Source: Variovorax paradoxus (GTDB taxonomy: Bacteria > Pseudomonadota > Gammaproteobacteria > Burkholderiales > Burkholderiaceae_C). Taken from it: a stretch of 64,000 bases of DNA. Positions within the stretch are counted from its first letter, which is position 1; each line of letters opens with the position of its first letter. The notes beneath the pieces were generated by a model. The model ran no database searches, was not told the DNA's origin, and saw only the letters and a program-made list of their open reading frames with translations. The DNA lies in NCBI RefSeq assembly GCF_022009635.1, contig NZ_CP091716.1, forward strand, positions 1,131,001 to 1,195,000, given 5' to 3'. Made by a program: the position numbers and the translations under genes. Shown in pieces: positions 33,650-42,424 of this stretch.

Positions 33650-34683
33650 CGGCGCCCGCGATCACGGTGTGCCGCACCGGGCTCGTCACGGGTGTCGGTC
33701 TCGACGCGGCCTCCACCTGCGCCGCCATCCGGGGCGCGGTGGACAACTTCCAGCAGACCCGGTTCCGCGACCGCGACGGCGAATGGCTCATGGGCTGCGA
33801 AGTGCCGTTCCCGCAGCCGTGGCGCGGCGAGAAGCGCCTGCTCAAGATGGCCGCGCGTGCGATCGCCGAGTGCCTGGCCGGTTTCGACGGTGACAGTTGC
33901 GAAGCCACTCCGCTGCTGCTGTGCCTGGCCGAAACAGGCCGGCCCGGGCGGATCGTGGAAGACGACGAGCGCTTCTTCGAGGCACTCGAAAACGAAATCG
34001 GCGTGCGCTTCCATCCGGATTCCGCCGTGATCGCGCGCGGGCGCGTGTCGGCGGCCGTCGCGTTGCTGCGGGCGCGCCAGCTGATCGGCGAGGGGCGGGC
34101 GACACGGGTCGCAATCGCCGCGAGCGACAGCCTGCTCGATGGCGCGGCGCTGGCGGACTGCGAGGAGCGCGACCGCCTGCTCACGAGCGGGAACTCGGAT
34201 GGGTTCATTCCGGGAGAGGGCGCCGCCGCGCTGCTGGTCGAGGCCATGGGCGTGCACGGCGACGGACAACTCGTGTGCCGCGGGCTGGGCTTCGCGGTGG
34301 AGCAGGCGCACGTCGACTCAGAGGAGCCGTTGCGCGCCGACGGGCTCACCGCGGCCATCCGCCAGTCGCTGCAGGACGCCGGCTGCGGCGAGGGCATCCT
34401 GCAGTTCAAGATCATCGATGCCTCGGGAGGGCAGTACGCGTTCAAGGAGGCCAGCCTGGCGTTCGGGCGCATCGACCGCACCAAGCGCACCGAGTTCGAC
34501 GTGTGGCATCCGGCGGACTGCATCGGCGAGGTGGGCGCGGCCATCGGGCTGGTGATGATCGCGGTGCTCAAGGCGGCTTGCGAGAAAGCGTACGCCAAGG
34601 GCGAGCACGTGCTGCTGCACCTGGGCAACGAGGACGGGCGGCGCGCGTCGATGATCTTCTCGTGGCGCGGCGCGCAAGGCTGA
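33646..34683 (+). CDS. Beta-ketoacyl-synthase-like protein lacking catalytic residues
   Basis: The 345 aa product has the outline of a thiolase-fold condensing enzyme: an N-terminal TGLVTGVGLDAAST start, the SDGFIPGEGAAALLVE segment that follows the nucleophile loop in KAS enzymes, and a GEVGAAIGL segment near the C-terminus. The key residues are missing. Where a KAS has the active-site cysteine the protein reads RGRVSAAVALLRA (131-143), and where the HGTGT histidine should be it reads IDASGGQYA. It is therefore probably a non-enzymatic paralogue, perhaps structural or a chaperone. It is coupled to DUF2169 upstream and lies 3 nt before the DUF4150 nuclease. Confidence 0.75.
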   Translation: MTAPAITVCRTGLVTGVGLDAASTCAAIRGAVDNFQQTRFRDRDGEWLMGCEVPFPQPWRGEKRLLKMAARAIAECLAGFDGDSCEATPLLLCLAETGRPGRIVEDDERFFEALENEIGVRFHPDSAVIARGRVSAAVALLRARQLIGEGRATRVAIAASDSLLDGAALADCEERDRLLTSGNSDGFIPGEGAAALLVEAMGVHGDGQLVCRGLGFAVEQAHVDSEEPLRADGLTAAIRQSLQDAGCGEGILQFKIIDASGGQYAFKEASLAFGRIDRTKRTEFDVWHPADCIGEVGAAIGLVMIAVLKAACEKAYAKGEHVLLHLGNEDGRRASMIFSWRGAQG

Positions 34684-34686
34684 CGC

Positions 34687-35817
34687 ATGGCCAACCAGGT
34701 GTTCGCCAACGGCCGCGAGATCGCCTGCAAGGCGGGGGCGGGAAAAACCATCTGCGCCATGCCCGACGTGTGCATGACGCCGCCCGAAAACCCGGCCACG
34801 CCGCCCGGCGTGCCGGTTCCCTACCCGAACACCGGCCTGGCTTCCGACACCACCGACGGCAGCCGCAGCGTTCAGATCTCGGGCCAGGAAATCATGCTGA
34901 AGAACAAGTCCTACTTCAAGACATCGTCGGGCGACGAGGCCGGCTGCGCGGCGAAGAAGGGTGTGGTGTCGAGCAAGAACAAGGGCAAGGTGTATTTCAT
35001 CGACTGGTCGATGGACGTGAAGTTCGAAGGCGAGAACGCCGTTCGTCACCTCGACAAGACCACCAACAACCACGGCAGTCCGACGGCCAACGAAGCGGTG
35101 CCCTGGCCGTTCGTCGACTCGATGGCCGACGGCGACATCAAGAAGCTGTGCGACGGCGACAAGGCGCGCGAGGCTACGGCCTGCCAGGACTACAAGCCCG
35201 CCAAGCCCGACGGCAAGGACGTCTGCGCCGAGACGGGGCTGGGCGGCGACTTCGGCTCGATCAAGGGCGACCTGGCCGGCGCCGCCAAGAAGGCCAGCGA
35301 GAACCCGTGCGCCGCCGCGCGCCGCTGCCGGCTCGTGCCCTACAAGGCCTCGCCGCCCGTGGAGGACGGCATCGGCGGCTGCTGCAAGGCGCAGACGGGT
35401 GACCACATCGTGCCGAAGAGTTCGTTCTTCCAGGACCGCTACGGCGGCAACCCCATGAAAGGCTGGGAAGCCTACGACATGAACAAGGCGCCGTGCATGT
35501 GCACCGAGGGCGGCAGCTGCTCGGGCACGCACGGCCTGCGCCACACGCACCACAAGACCACGTCGGCCGTGGCCAACGGCAGCCCGAATACGTTCGACAA
35601 GGAGGTCACGCATTGCGCCAAGGGCGCCAAGGCCGTGGCCCCGCATTGCAGCCAGGAATGCCTGGAGGCCCAGCTCAAGGAAGGCCACAAGGGACTGGGC
35701 GATCCGTCCAAGCCGGTGAAGCATTCGTCCACCGGCAAGACCGACATCTCTCACTACGCGTCGCTGCAGTCGACGGTCAACGAAACGGCGGGCAAGCTGG
35801 GAGCGGCGCTGCCATGA
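34687..35817 (+). CDS. PAAR-like DUF4150 protein with C-terminal HNH/GHH-type nuclease domain (T6SS effector)
   Basis: The 376 aa product begins with a DUF4150 PAAR-like domain (residues 1-120, PDVCMTPPENP and PVPYPNTG). Its C-terminal part (about 225-310) has the layout of an HNH/endonuclease VII-like toxin: TGDHIVPKSSFF (Asp239-His240), then APCMCTEGGSCSGTHG and a His cluster RHTHH (286-289). Numerous cysteines (CC, CMC, CS) may bind zinc. This arrangement fits a spike-tip-linked DNase effector. The following gene is the natural immunity candidate. The nuclease assignment is by motif only. Confidence 0.75.
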   Translation: MANQVFANGREIACKAGAGKTICAMPDVCMTPPENPATPPGVPVPYPNTGLASDTTDGSRSVQISGQEIMLKNKSYFKTSSGDEAGCAAKKGVVSSKNKGKVYFIDWSMDVKFEGENAVRHLDKTTNNHGSPTANEAVPWPFVDSMADGDIKKLCDGDKAREATACQDYKPAKPDGKDVCAETGLGGDFGSIKGDLAGAAKKASENPCAAARRCRLVPYKASPPVEDGIGGCCKAQTGDHIVPKSSFFQDRYGGNPMKGWEAYDMNKAPCMCTEGGSCSGTHGLRHTHHKTTSAVANGSPNTFDKEVTHCAKGAKAVAPHCSQECLEAQLKEGHKGLGDPSKPVKHSSTGKTDISHYASLQSTVNETAGKLGAALP

Positions 35818-35833
35818 ACACGAGGAGCTTCAC

Positions 35834-36718
35834 ATGCCGGACAAGGTTTCCAATTCGCGCGAGTTCGTCAGGGGCGCGGCCCGCATGGCGGACCTCGTGT
35901 ACGTCATCAGTCAGATGAAGACGCTCATCGAGCAGGACATCGCGCATGTCAGCCTGGTCGGCCTCTACAAGGGCAACTGGGGCGACGCCTTCAACACGAC
36001 CTGGAACGCCACGGCCATCGCGGTGGCGAAGTCGCCGGCGGAGAAGGTCGTGCTCGTCGGCGAGGACGGCGAGGTCGGCACCTACGTGGGCGGCCGGCGC
36101 GAAGACGAGACCATCGATCCGCGGCCCGTCATGATCCGCCATGCGCGCGAGATCGGCGGCGAGGTCTTCGTCTGCGGCAGCAAGCGCCAGGTGTTCCGGC
36201 GCGTCGGCGAAGCGCAGTGGGTGGACATCAGCGCGCCGCGCGCCGGCCAGACGGAGGTGTTCGGTTTCGAGGCGATCGACGGCTACGGCTGGAACGAGAT
36301 CTACGCGGCCGGCTGGGGCGGCGAGATCTGGCGCTACGACGGCGCCGCGTGGACCCGGTGCGGCAGTCCCACCAACGTGATCCTGTCGGCCGTCTGCTGT
36401 GCGGGCGACGGACTGGTGTACGTCGCTGGGCAGGGTGGGGTGCTGGTCAAGGGACGCGGCGATGCGTGGACGCCCGTGGCATGGGAAGACGAGGTCGACG
36501 CCGATCTGTGGGACCTGTGCTGGTTCCGAGACAGGCTTTACGTGGCCACCATGTCGGGGCTCTACACGCTCGACGCCGACCGCCTGGTACCGGTCGACTT
36601 CGGTGCGATGGGGCCTGTGAGCTGCTACAACCTCTCGGTGGCGCAGGGCGTGATGTGGTCGGTCGGCAAGGCCGACGTGGCGTCGTTCGACGGCACCGCC
36701 TGGCGCAAGTACGACTGA
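35834..36718 (+). CDS. Beta-propeller-like protein, candidate immunity protein
   Basis: The 294 aa product has no recognised family name. From about residue 35 it shows repeating blade-like units (KVVLVGEDGEVGTYVGG, EVFVCGSKRQVFRR, EIYAAGWGGEIWRYDGAAW, LVYVAGQGGVLVKG, RLYVATMSGLYTLD), as in WD40/YCF48-like propellers. It has no signal peptide, as expected for a protein guarding against a nuclease. Its position 16 nt after the DUF4150 nuclease suggests it neutralises that toxin. That role is inference from position. Confidence 0.6.
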   Translation: MPDKVSNSREFVRGAARMADLVYVISQMKTLIEQDIAHVSLVGLYKGNWGDAFNTTWNATAIAVAKSPAEKVVLVGEDGEVGTYVGGRREDETIDPRPVMIRHAREIGGEVFVCGSKRQVFRRVGEAQWVDISAPRAGQTEVFGFEAIDGYGWNEIYAAGWGGEIWRYDGAAWTRCGSPTNVILSAVCCAGDGLVYVAGQGGVLVKGRGDAWTPVAWEDEVDADLWDLCWFRDRLYVATMSGLYTLDADRLVPVDFGAMGPVSCYNLSVAQGVMWSVGKADVASFDGTAWRKYD

Positions 36719-36730
36719 CGGAGCCGTCGC

Positions 36731-38023
36731 ATGCACACGGCCGCCGCCATTCCGCGCTACGCCGCCGTGCCCGTCGGGCTGGTCGTGATGCGGCACGCCG
36801 AGGAGTCGGCGCTGCTGTGCAATCAGCGCTTCTTCCTGGCCGGCTCCGCACACGCCCGGCTGCACCACCTGCGCCGCCTGGACGACCGGCTCGCGGCGCA
36901 CCTCGACGGCCTGGCCGTCGCGGGCGAAGCCGGCCGCCAGGCCTGCGACGCGGCGCTGGGCAACGCAGGGCGCGGCGAGGTGTTTGCCGCCACGGTGCTG
37001 GCCGTCGTCAACCACGACCTGCCCCGGCTCGATCGCCTGCTGGCGCTGGCCGAGGCGCTGCCGGCAGTGCGCGAGGCCAGCGCGCTGGCCGTCGGCTGGG
37101 CGGCGGCGCATTCGTTGCGCGGCATCGCGAAAGAGCTGCTCGACTCGCCGATGGCGTTCCGCCGAAGCATCGCCATCGCTGCCTGCGATGCTCACATGGT
37201 CGACCCCGGCGTGGCGCTGGCGGGCGCCATGGCCGACAGCGACGCGATGCTTCGCGCACAGGCGCTGCGTGCCGCTGGCGAGTGCGGCCGGACCGACCTC
37301 GCCGGCGCATGCCTGGAGGCCATTGCCGACCCCGACCCCGCATGCCGATTCTGGGCCGCCCGCTCGGCCGTGCTGCTGGGCGAACGCCACCGGCCCGTGC
37401 GTGCGCTGCACGATGCCGCGCTGATGCCGGGAACGCACCAGAGCCTGCAGGCGCTGTCCTTGCTGTTCAAGCTCGCGACGGCCGAGCAGGCCGCGCCGCT
37501 GCTGGCCGACATGCGCGACAAGCCAGCGCGCCTGCGCGACGCGGTGCGCGGCGCGGGTGCCGTGGGCGATCCGCGCGTCGTGCCGTGGCTCCTCTCGTTG
37601 ATGGACGATCCCGCACTGGCACGTGTCGCGGGCGAAGCCTTCAGCACCATCACGGGACTGGACCTGGCCTGGCTCGACCTCGAATGCAGGCCGCCGCAGG
37701 ACTTCGAGTCCGGCCCCGACGACGATCCCGCGCACGACGATGTCGCGATGGACGAGGACGACGGCCTGCCCTGGCCCGATCCCGCGAAGCTGGGCGACTG
37801 GTGGCGCGCGAACGCCGAACGGTTCCAGCCCGGACAGCGCTACTTCATGGGCGCGCCGCCCGCATGGGCGCATTGCATGGCCGTGCTCGGCAGCGGCTTC
37901 CAGCGGCAGCGCATCGCGGCGGCGGAGCATTTGTGCCTGCTGCGGCCCGGCAGCAAGCTCTTTCCCACGCAAGCGCCCGCGTGGCGCCAGTCGCGCTGGC
38001 TGGCGCAGACGCAGGATGACTGA
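36731..38023 (+). CDS. TIGR02270-family HEAT-repeat protein
   Basis: The 430 aa product matches the TIGR02270 type found in T6SS cargo blocks with DUF4150 and DUF2169. An N-terminal region of about 60 residues is followed by HEAT-like helical repeats at about 100-320 (for example VDPGVALAGAMADSDAMLRAQALR in parts), then an acidic linker (DDDPAHDDVAMDEDD) and a C-terminal domain with WAHCMAVLGSGFQRQRIAAAEHL. It starts 12 nt after the propeller gene. A scaffold or adaptor role is likely; no enzymatic motif is visible. Confidence 0.8.
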   Translation: MHTAAAIPRYAAVPVGLVVMRHAEESALLCNQRFFLAGSAHARLHHLRRLDDRLAAHLDGLAVAGEAGRQACDAALGNAGRGEVFAATVLAVVNHDLPRLDRLLALAEALPAVREASALAVGWAAAHSLRGIAKELLDSPMAFRRSIAIAACDAHMVDPGVALAGAMADSDAMLRAQALRAAGECGRTDLAGACLEAIADPDPACRFWAARSAVLLGERHRPVRALHDAALMPGTHQSLQALSLLFKLATAEQAAPLLADMRDKPARLRDAVRGAGAVGDPRVVPWLLSLMDDPALARVAGEAFSTITGLDLAWLDLECRPPQDFESGPDDDPAHDDVAMDEDDGLPWPDPAKLGDWWRANAERFQPGQRYFMGAPPAWAHCMAVLGSGFQRQRIAAAEHLCLLRPGSKLFPTQAPAWRQSRWLAQTQDD

Positions 38024-38186
38024 CACCGGGGCATCGCGCATGGCCGCGAAATTCATCCTTGCCGCGCTGGCCGTCGCTTTGTTCGCGGCGGCGCTCCTGC
38101 GCCCAGGTCCCGCCGCACGCACATGGCTGCTCACCGCCGCCATCTTCACCGCCGTAGCCGCCTGGCTTCAATGGCATACCTCTTAA
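38016..38186 (+). CDS. Very small two-helix membrane protein
   Basis: A 56-codon reading frame starts at ATG 38016, overlapping the TIGR02270 stop by 8 nt. The alternative ATG 38040 gives 48 residues. The product is almost wholly hydrophobic: FILAALAVALFAAALL, a short Arg/Pro turn, and TWLLTAAIFTAVAAWL, predicting a helical hairpin. It has Arg only in the turn. The position at the end of the cargo block suggests an immunity or accessory membrane protein, but nothing in the sequence proves this. Confidence 0.5.
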   Translation: MTDTGASRMAAKFILAALAVALFAAALLRPGPAARTWLLTAAIFTAVAAWLQWHTS

Positions 38187-38269
38187 GGCGAGATTGCCAA
38201 CATGCCAGTCGAAATGAATACTCCCCGCGAGAAGATTCTTCGCTCGTGCCGAGCCACAGGGGCCGATTC

Positions 38270-39949
38270 ATGATCCATATCTCTGTCATCACCCGGCAAG
38301 GCGCTCCGGCTGGCCAGCCCATCGCGGCGGACTTCGGCCCCAGCGGCGGCACCATCGGCCGGGCCGACACCAACACGCTGGTGCTCGACGATCCCGACCG
38401 CACCGTATCGCGCGTGCATGCGCAGGTGCTGTGCCGCGACGGGCAGTATTTCGTCATCGACCGGGGCAGCAATCCGATGCAGTGCAACGGCGTGTCGCTG
38501 GGTTCGGGCAAGGAGGCCGCGCTGACCGACGGCGCACGGCTGGTGGTCGGCAGCTTCGAACTCGCGGTGCGCGCGACGGCCGCGGCCGCGCCGCAGCCGC
38601 CGCTGGCCATTCCCGACACGCTGCTGGGCGGTGGGCCTGCCCTCACGCCTGCTGCGGCGCAGGCGAGCGACGACCCCTTCGCCGACCTGCTCGCGGGCCT
38701 TGGCGGGCCTCCCGCGCCGGCACCCGCCGCAGCCGCTCCGAAAGCCGCGGCGCCCGCAGCGCCTGCATCGCCCGAGTCGCTGCTCTTCCCCGACCCGATG
38801 GCCACCGGCTCGCGCAATGCACAGGCCGCGCAGATCGATCCCTTCGCGGACCTGCTGGGCCCCGCGCCGTCTTCCGCGCCCGCCCCCGGCCTGGGCGCGC
38901 TCGATGATTTCTCGGACCTCGGCGCGCCGCCCGCGCATGGCAAGGCGGCGGGCATCGACGAACTCTTCGGTGGCATGCACGGCGGTGGCGGCGGCATCGG
39001 CGGCGACCCGCTCGCGCTGTCGCCGCTGGCCGATCCGCTGTTGCAGCCCAACACCGCGTCGGACGCCGATCCTCTGGCCGCATTGCAGCGCGCCGCGCCC
39101 GCCACGCCGGCATCGCGCGCGGACCATCTGCCGATCGACCAGTTCGGCTTCACGCCGCCCAAGGCGATCGAGAGCCCGGCACCGGCGCAGCAGCCCGTCG
39201 CGAACTTCGACGACATGACCGGCCAGCCGATCCGCATCAGCGGCCCCGAAGGCTCCGGCAAGCCCTTCGAGCCGCCCGTGGCGCCCGTGGTCCAGGCCGC
39301 GCCGCCGGCGCCGCGCGCTGCCGCTTCCACCGCGCCGTCGTTCGGCCGCGTCGCCGGTGAAGACGAGCTGCTCGCCGCCTTCCTGCGCGGCCTGGCCAGC
39401 ACGCACCAGCCACCCGACATGCTCACGCCCGGCCTCATGGAGCGCATCGGCTCGATGCTGCGCAGCGCGACCGAAGGCACGCTGCAGCTGCTGCTCACGC
39501 GCCAGGAGTTCAAGCGCGAGGTGCGCGCCGAGGTCACGATGATCGCGGCGCAGGCCAACAACCCGCTGAAGTTCTCGCCCACGGTGGAGGTCGCGCTCGC
39601 GCACCTGCTGGGGCCCGGCGTGCGCGGCTTCATGCCGCCCGAGGCCGCGATGCGCGACGCCTTCGATGACTTGCGCGCCCATCAGTTCGGCGTGATGGTG
39701 GGCATGCGCGCGGCGCTGGCGCATGTCATCGCGCGCTTCGAGCCGGCCGAGCTGGAAAAGAAGATCAGCGCGAAGACCGCGCTCGACGCGCTCTTCAGCG
39801 CCAACCGCAAGGCCAAGCTCTGGGACCAGTTCGTGTCGCTGTACGGCGGCATCGCGAGCGAGGCGGAGGACGACTTCCACAGCCTCTTCGGCAAGGCCTT
39901 CCTGCAGGCCTACGAAGAGCAGATGGCGCGCCTGAAGTCCGACGCCTGA
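38270..39949 (+). CDS. tagH: T6SS FHA-domain protein TagH (Fha/ImpI)
   Basis: TagH binds phosphothreonine through its FHA domain and, when phosphorylated by the kinase, promotes T6SS assembly. The 559 aa product has an N-terminal FHA domain (residues 1-95; GTIGRADTNTLVLDDPDRTVSRVHA carries the conserved Gly-Arg and Ser-Arg-His residues). A long Ala/Pro-rich linker (about 100-360) follows, then the C-terminal domain (about 360-550) typical of ImpI/VasC proteins (LLAAFLRGL, FRNANKPL-like QANNPLKFSPTVEVAL). The upstream 83 nt gap lacks a clear promoter. The next gene is the PP2C phosphatase that would reverse the modification. Confidence 0.88.
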   Translation: MIHISVITRQGAPAGQPIAADFGPSGGTIGRADTNTLVLDDPDRTVSRVHAQVLCRDGQYFVIDRGSNPMQCNGVSLGSGKEAALTDGARLVVGSFELAVRATAAAAPQPPLAIPDTLLGGGPALTPAAAQASDDPFADLLAGLGGPPAPAPAAAAPKAAAPAAPASPESLLFPDPMATGSRNAQAAQIDPFADLLGPAPSSAPAPGLGALDDFSDLGAPPAHGKAAGIDELFGGMHGGGGGIGGDPLALSPLADPLLQPNTASDADPLAALQRAAPATPASRADHLPIDQFGFTPPKAIESPAPAQQPVANFDDMTGQPIRISGPEGSGKPFEPPVAPVVQAAPPAPRAAASTAPSFGRVAGEDELLAAFLRGLASTHQPPDMLTPGLMERIGSMLRSATEGTLQLLLTRQEFKREVRAEVTMIAAQANNPLKFSPTVEVALAHLLGPGVRGFMPPEAAMRDAFDDLRAHQFGVMVGMRAALAHVIARFEPAELEKKISAKTALDALFSANRKAKLWDQFVSLYGGIASEAEDDFHSLFGKAFLQAYEEQMARLKSDA

Positions 39950-40001
39950 AGAAGAACAAGAAAACCATCACGACAACCGCAGCATTCGCGAGGCACCCCG
40001 C

Positions 40002-40805
40002 TTGGAAATCGAAATCGTCACGCTCTCCCGGCAAGGCGGCCGCAACTACAACGAGGACGTGCACGGCCACTGGCACGACGAACGCCATGTCGCCTGCCTG
40101 GTGGCCGATGGCGCGGGCGGCCACGGCGGCGGCGACGTGGCGGCGGCCACCGCGCGCGGCAGCATGCTCGCCGGCTTCGCGGCCGCGCCGGGGCTGGACG
40201 AGCCCACGCTGCGCGCGCTGGTGACGCAGGCCAACCTCGACGTGGTGGCGCGCCAGGCCGAGGGCGGCAAGCTCGCGGGCATGCGCTCGACCATCGTGTT
40301 CGCGGCCATCGACCTGGAAGACCACGCGCTCGCCTGGGCGCACAGCGGCGACAGCCGGGCCTACCTGTTCCGCGGCGGCGCCATCGTGGCGCGCACCACC
40401 GACCACAGCCTGGTGCAGCAGATGGTGGCCGGCGGCATGCTCGACGAAGAGGGCGCGCGGCTGCATCCGCAGCGCAACATGCTGCTGTCGGCGCTGGGCT
40501 CGATCGAGGAGGCGCCCGACATCGCGGTGTCGGACCGCATGCGCCTGCTGCCGGGCGACGTGCTGCTGCTGTGCAGCGACGGCGTGTGGGAGCCGCTGGG
40601 CGACGAGCGCCTGATCGACACCCTGCATGCCTCGCGCACGCCCAGCCAGTGGACCGAGCTGATCGACGCGCAGGTCAAGGCCCATGCGAAGCCGGGCTAC
40701 GACAACTACACGGCGCTCACGCTGTGGGTGATCGAGGAGGATGCGGACGCCACGCGGCTGATGGAGCCCGTGGCGATGCCGGCACCGGCGGACGACGCCT
40801 CCTGA
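40002..40805 (+). CDS. pppA: PP2C-type Ser/Thr phosphatase (PppA-like)
   Basis: The 267 aa product is a complete PP2C phosphatase, with NEDVHGH near the start, DGAGGHGGGDVAA, HSGDSRAYLFRGG, CSDGVWEPL and YDNYTALTLWV in the usual order. The conserved metal-binding Asp residues are present. In T6SS it counteracts the PpkA-type kinase. The start is TTG at 40,002. Downstream the convergent effector gene begins only 31 nt away, with a GATGATGATGAGGAGG run in between. Confidence 0.9.
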   Translation: MEIEIVTLSRQGGRNYNEDVHGHWHDERHVACLVADGAGGHGGGDVAAATARGSMLAGFAAAPGLDEPTLRALVTQANLDVVARQAEGGKLAGMRSTIVFAAIDLEDHALAWAHSGDSRAYLFRGGAIVARTTDHSLVQQMVAGGMLDEEGARLHPQRNMLLSALGSIEEAPDIAVSDRMRLLPGDVLLLCSDGVWEPLGDERLIDTLHASRTPSQWTELIDAQVKAHAKPGYDNYTALTLWVIEEDADATRLMEPVAMPAPADDAS

Positions 40806-40836
40806 TGATGATGAGGAGGAGGAGGAGGCGCCGCCT

Positions 40837-41706
40837 TCAGATCTGGTTGGCGGTCAGTGGACCGCCGCGGTTCGAGCTGCCCTTCATCGAACTGCCGGGC
40901 CCCTTGAAGTTCTCGACGGTGCCCACGTTCGAGGTCAACGGCGACCAGTCGATGCGCAGTTCGCCGCTCTTGCCGAAGGTGCACGCACCGCTGTTCTGCC
41001 GGCCGCTCATCGGCGTGCCCTGGCCCATGGGGCGGGCATACGTCCAGCTGACGGAGCTCTTGTCGTCGAACAGGTAGTAGTAGGTCTGGCCTTCCTGCTG
41101 CACCGCCCACCAGCCGCGCGCCCAGGCCGGCGTGGGCTCGGCGGGTGCGTTGACCGGCAGCTTGGCGAACATGGGCGCGAGGATCGCGTCGACCTCGCTG
41201 TCGCTCGCGTTCCTGAGGAACAGCGAAAGCGCCGACTCGAAGCCCGCGAGCTGCGCGGCCTGCGACTGCTTGTAGGGGTTGACGGTGTATTCGGCGCCGG
41301 TGTTCTTCATGCCGAAGTTCACCCAGTCGATGTGGATGTGATCTTCATGACGCGTGTCGGCGGTGTAGTTGCCGGCCTCGAGCTTGCGCCCACCGTAGCC
41401 CGTGCCGTCGGCGCCGCGCACCCAGAAGTGAACCGGCCCACGCGTGCGCGCGTTGCGCACCGTGAAGATGAATGCCGACCATTGCATGGCGTCGAGGTTC
41501 TTCGCGAGGCCGGCCATGATGCGCCGCCCGATCTTCGCGTCGTTGTCGTTCTTGTAGTTGAGCATGATGTCCAGCGCGATGCCGGACGTGTGCCGCGATG
41601 CCGGCTGGTTGCCGATACCGGTCTGCGTGTCGACCTGCGGAAACTCGGCTTTGAGCACTTTCTTGAGCGTCTCGATGGCGGGGGAGGGTTTGTCGGGCGC
41701 GGCCAT
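40837..41706 (-). CDS. M15-like (LAS-type) peptidase domain protein, candidate peptidoglycan-hydrolysing effector
   Basis: The 289 aa product carries a LAS/M15-type zinc site: SRHTSGIALDI (His39, Asp46; SxHxxGxAxD pattern) and RHEDHIHIDW (Glu121, His123, His125). This fold includes D-Ala-D-Ala carboxypeptidases and endopeptidases. There is no signal peptide, which suits delivery by T6SS. A C-terminal region of about 100 residues (WWAVQQEGQTYYYLFDD onward) is of unknown function. It is the last gene of the tssA-tssB-tssC-hcp operon, 94 nt after hcp, so Hcp may be its carrier. No neighbour looks like an immunity protein. Confidence 0.7.
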   Translation of the reverse strand: MAAPDKPSPAIETLKKVLKAEFPQVDTQTGIGNQPASRHTSGIALDIMLNYKNDNDAKIGRRIMAGLAKNLDAMQWSAFIFTVRNARTRGPVHFWVRGADGTGYGGRKLEAGNYTADTRHEDHIHIDWVNFGMKNTGAEYTVNPYKQSQAAQLAGFESALSLFLRNASDSEVDAILAPMFAKLPVNAPAEPTPAWARGWWAVQQEGQTYYYLFDDKSSVSWTYARPMGQGTPMSGRQNSGACTFGKSGELRIDWSPLTSNVGTVENFKGPGSSMKGSSNRGGPLTANQI

Positions 41707-41800
41707 GCTGTCTTCTCCTTGCGTGGGTGTTGTGTCGCTTGCGGTCGGAACCCGGAAAGCGCGTGGCCGGCGCCTGCCGCGCCGGCCATGGGGAGAGCGC

Positions 41801-42274
41801 TCAGCGCGTCTCGGTGGTGCGGGTGTCCCAGCCGAACTTGATGTCGCCGCCCATCGTGCCGTCGGCCTTCTGCGGCTTGTAGGCGATCTCGATGTCGCCG
41901 TACGAGACGGCCACGCTCTCGTGCACTTCGCCGCCTTGCGCGGCGCTCACGTTGAAGTCGGCGATGCGAACTTCCTTGAAGGTGATCGTCATGAAGGTCT
42001 GCTGGCCTTCGCCCGACTTGGCCATCACCAGCGTGGCCTTGTCGAAGTGCTTGCCGTTGGCGCAGGCCTTGGCGAGCGTGGGCGAGGCGCTGTCGAACTT
42101 CTTGGTCAGGGTGACCATGCCAGGCGATCCCTTGCCGACCGACGAGCCGCCGCCGACCGTGCAGGTGGCGTTGTGCACGTTCCAGCTCCAGCTCATGAGC
42201 TCGATCTCTTCCTTGTGGTCCTTGTGCACGGCCTCGCCCTTGACGCCGTCGATCTTGAAATGGCAGTCGATCAT
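41801..42274 (-). CDS. hcp: T6SS tube protein Hcp (TssD), canonical copy
   Basis: Hcp rings form the tube and can carry effectors in their lumen. The 157 aa product shows the family signature: MIDCHFKIDGVKGEAVHKDHKEEIELMSWSWNVHN in parts, then LTKKFDSASPTLAKACANGKHFDKATLVMAK and the final DGTMGGDIKFGWDTRTTETR region. The length is standard. It follows tssC after about 150 nt and is itself followed by the M15-like effector gene. Confidence 0.95.
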   Translation of the reverse strand: MIDCHFKIDGVKGEAVHKDHKEEIELMSWSWNVHNATCTVGGGSSVGKGSPGMVTLTKKFDSASPTLAKACANGKHFDKATLVMAKSGEGQQTFMTITFKEVRIADFNVSAAQGGEVHESVAVSYGDIEIAYKPQKADGTMGGDIKFGWDTRTTETR

Positions 42275-42424
42275 TTTGGTACTCCAGAGTGGCCTTCTTG
42301 CGATGCGGCCGGGTTGTGAAAGAAACAGGGTGCCTTGCGAGTCGCCTCGTCCGGCTGCTTCTAGAACGAAGAGGCCGCGCGGGTTTCAAAGGAATCGCGC
42401 GTGCCCCTCGGCAAAAAATTCGGC

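Noticed and set aside
40802..40836. GATGATGATGAGGAGGAGG microsatellite between phosphatase and effector genes
   Set aside because: Too short to be of interest and no sign of slippage effects on either frame.
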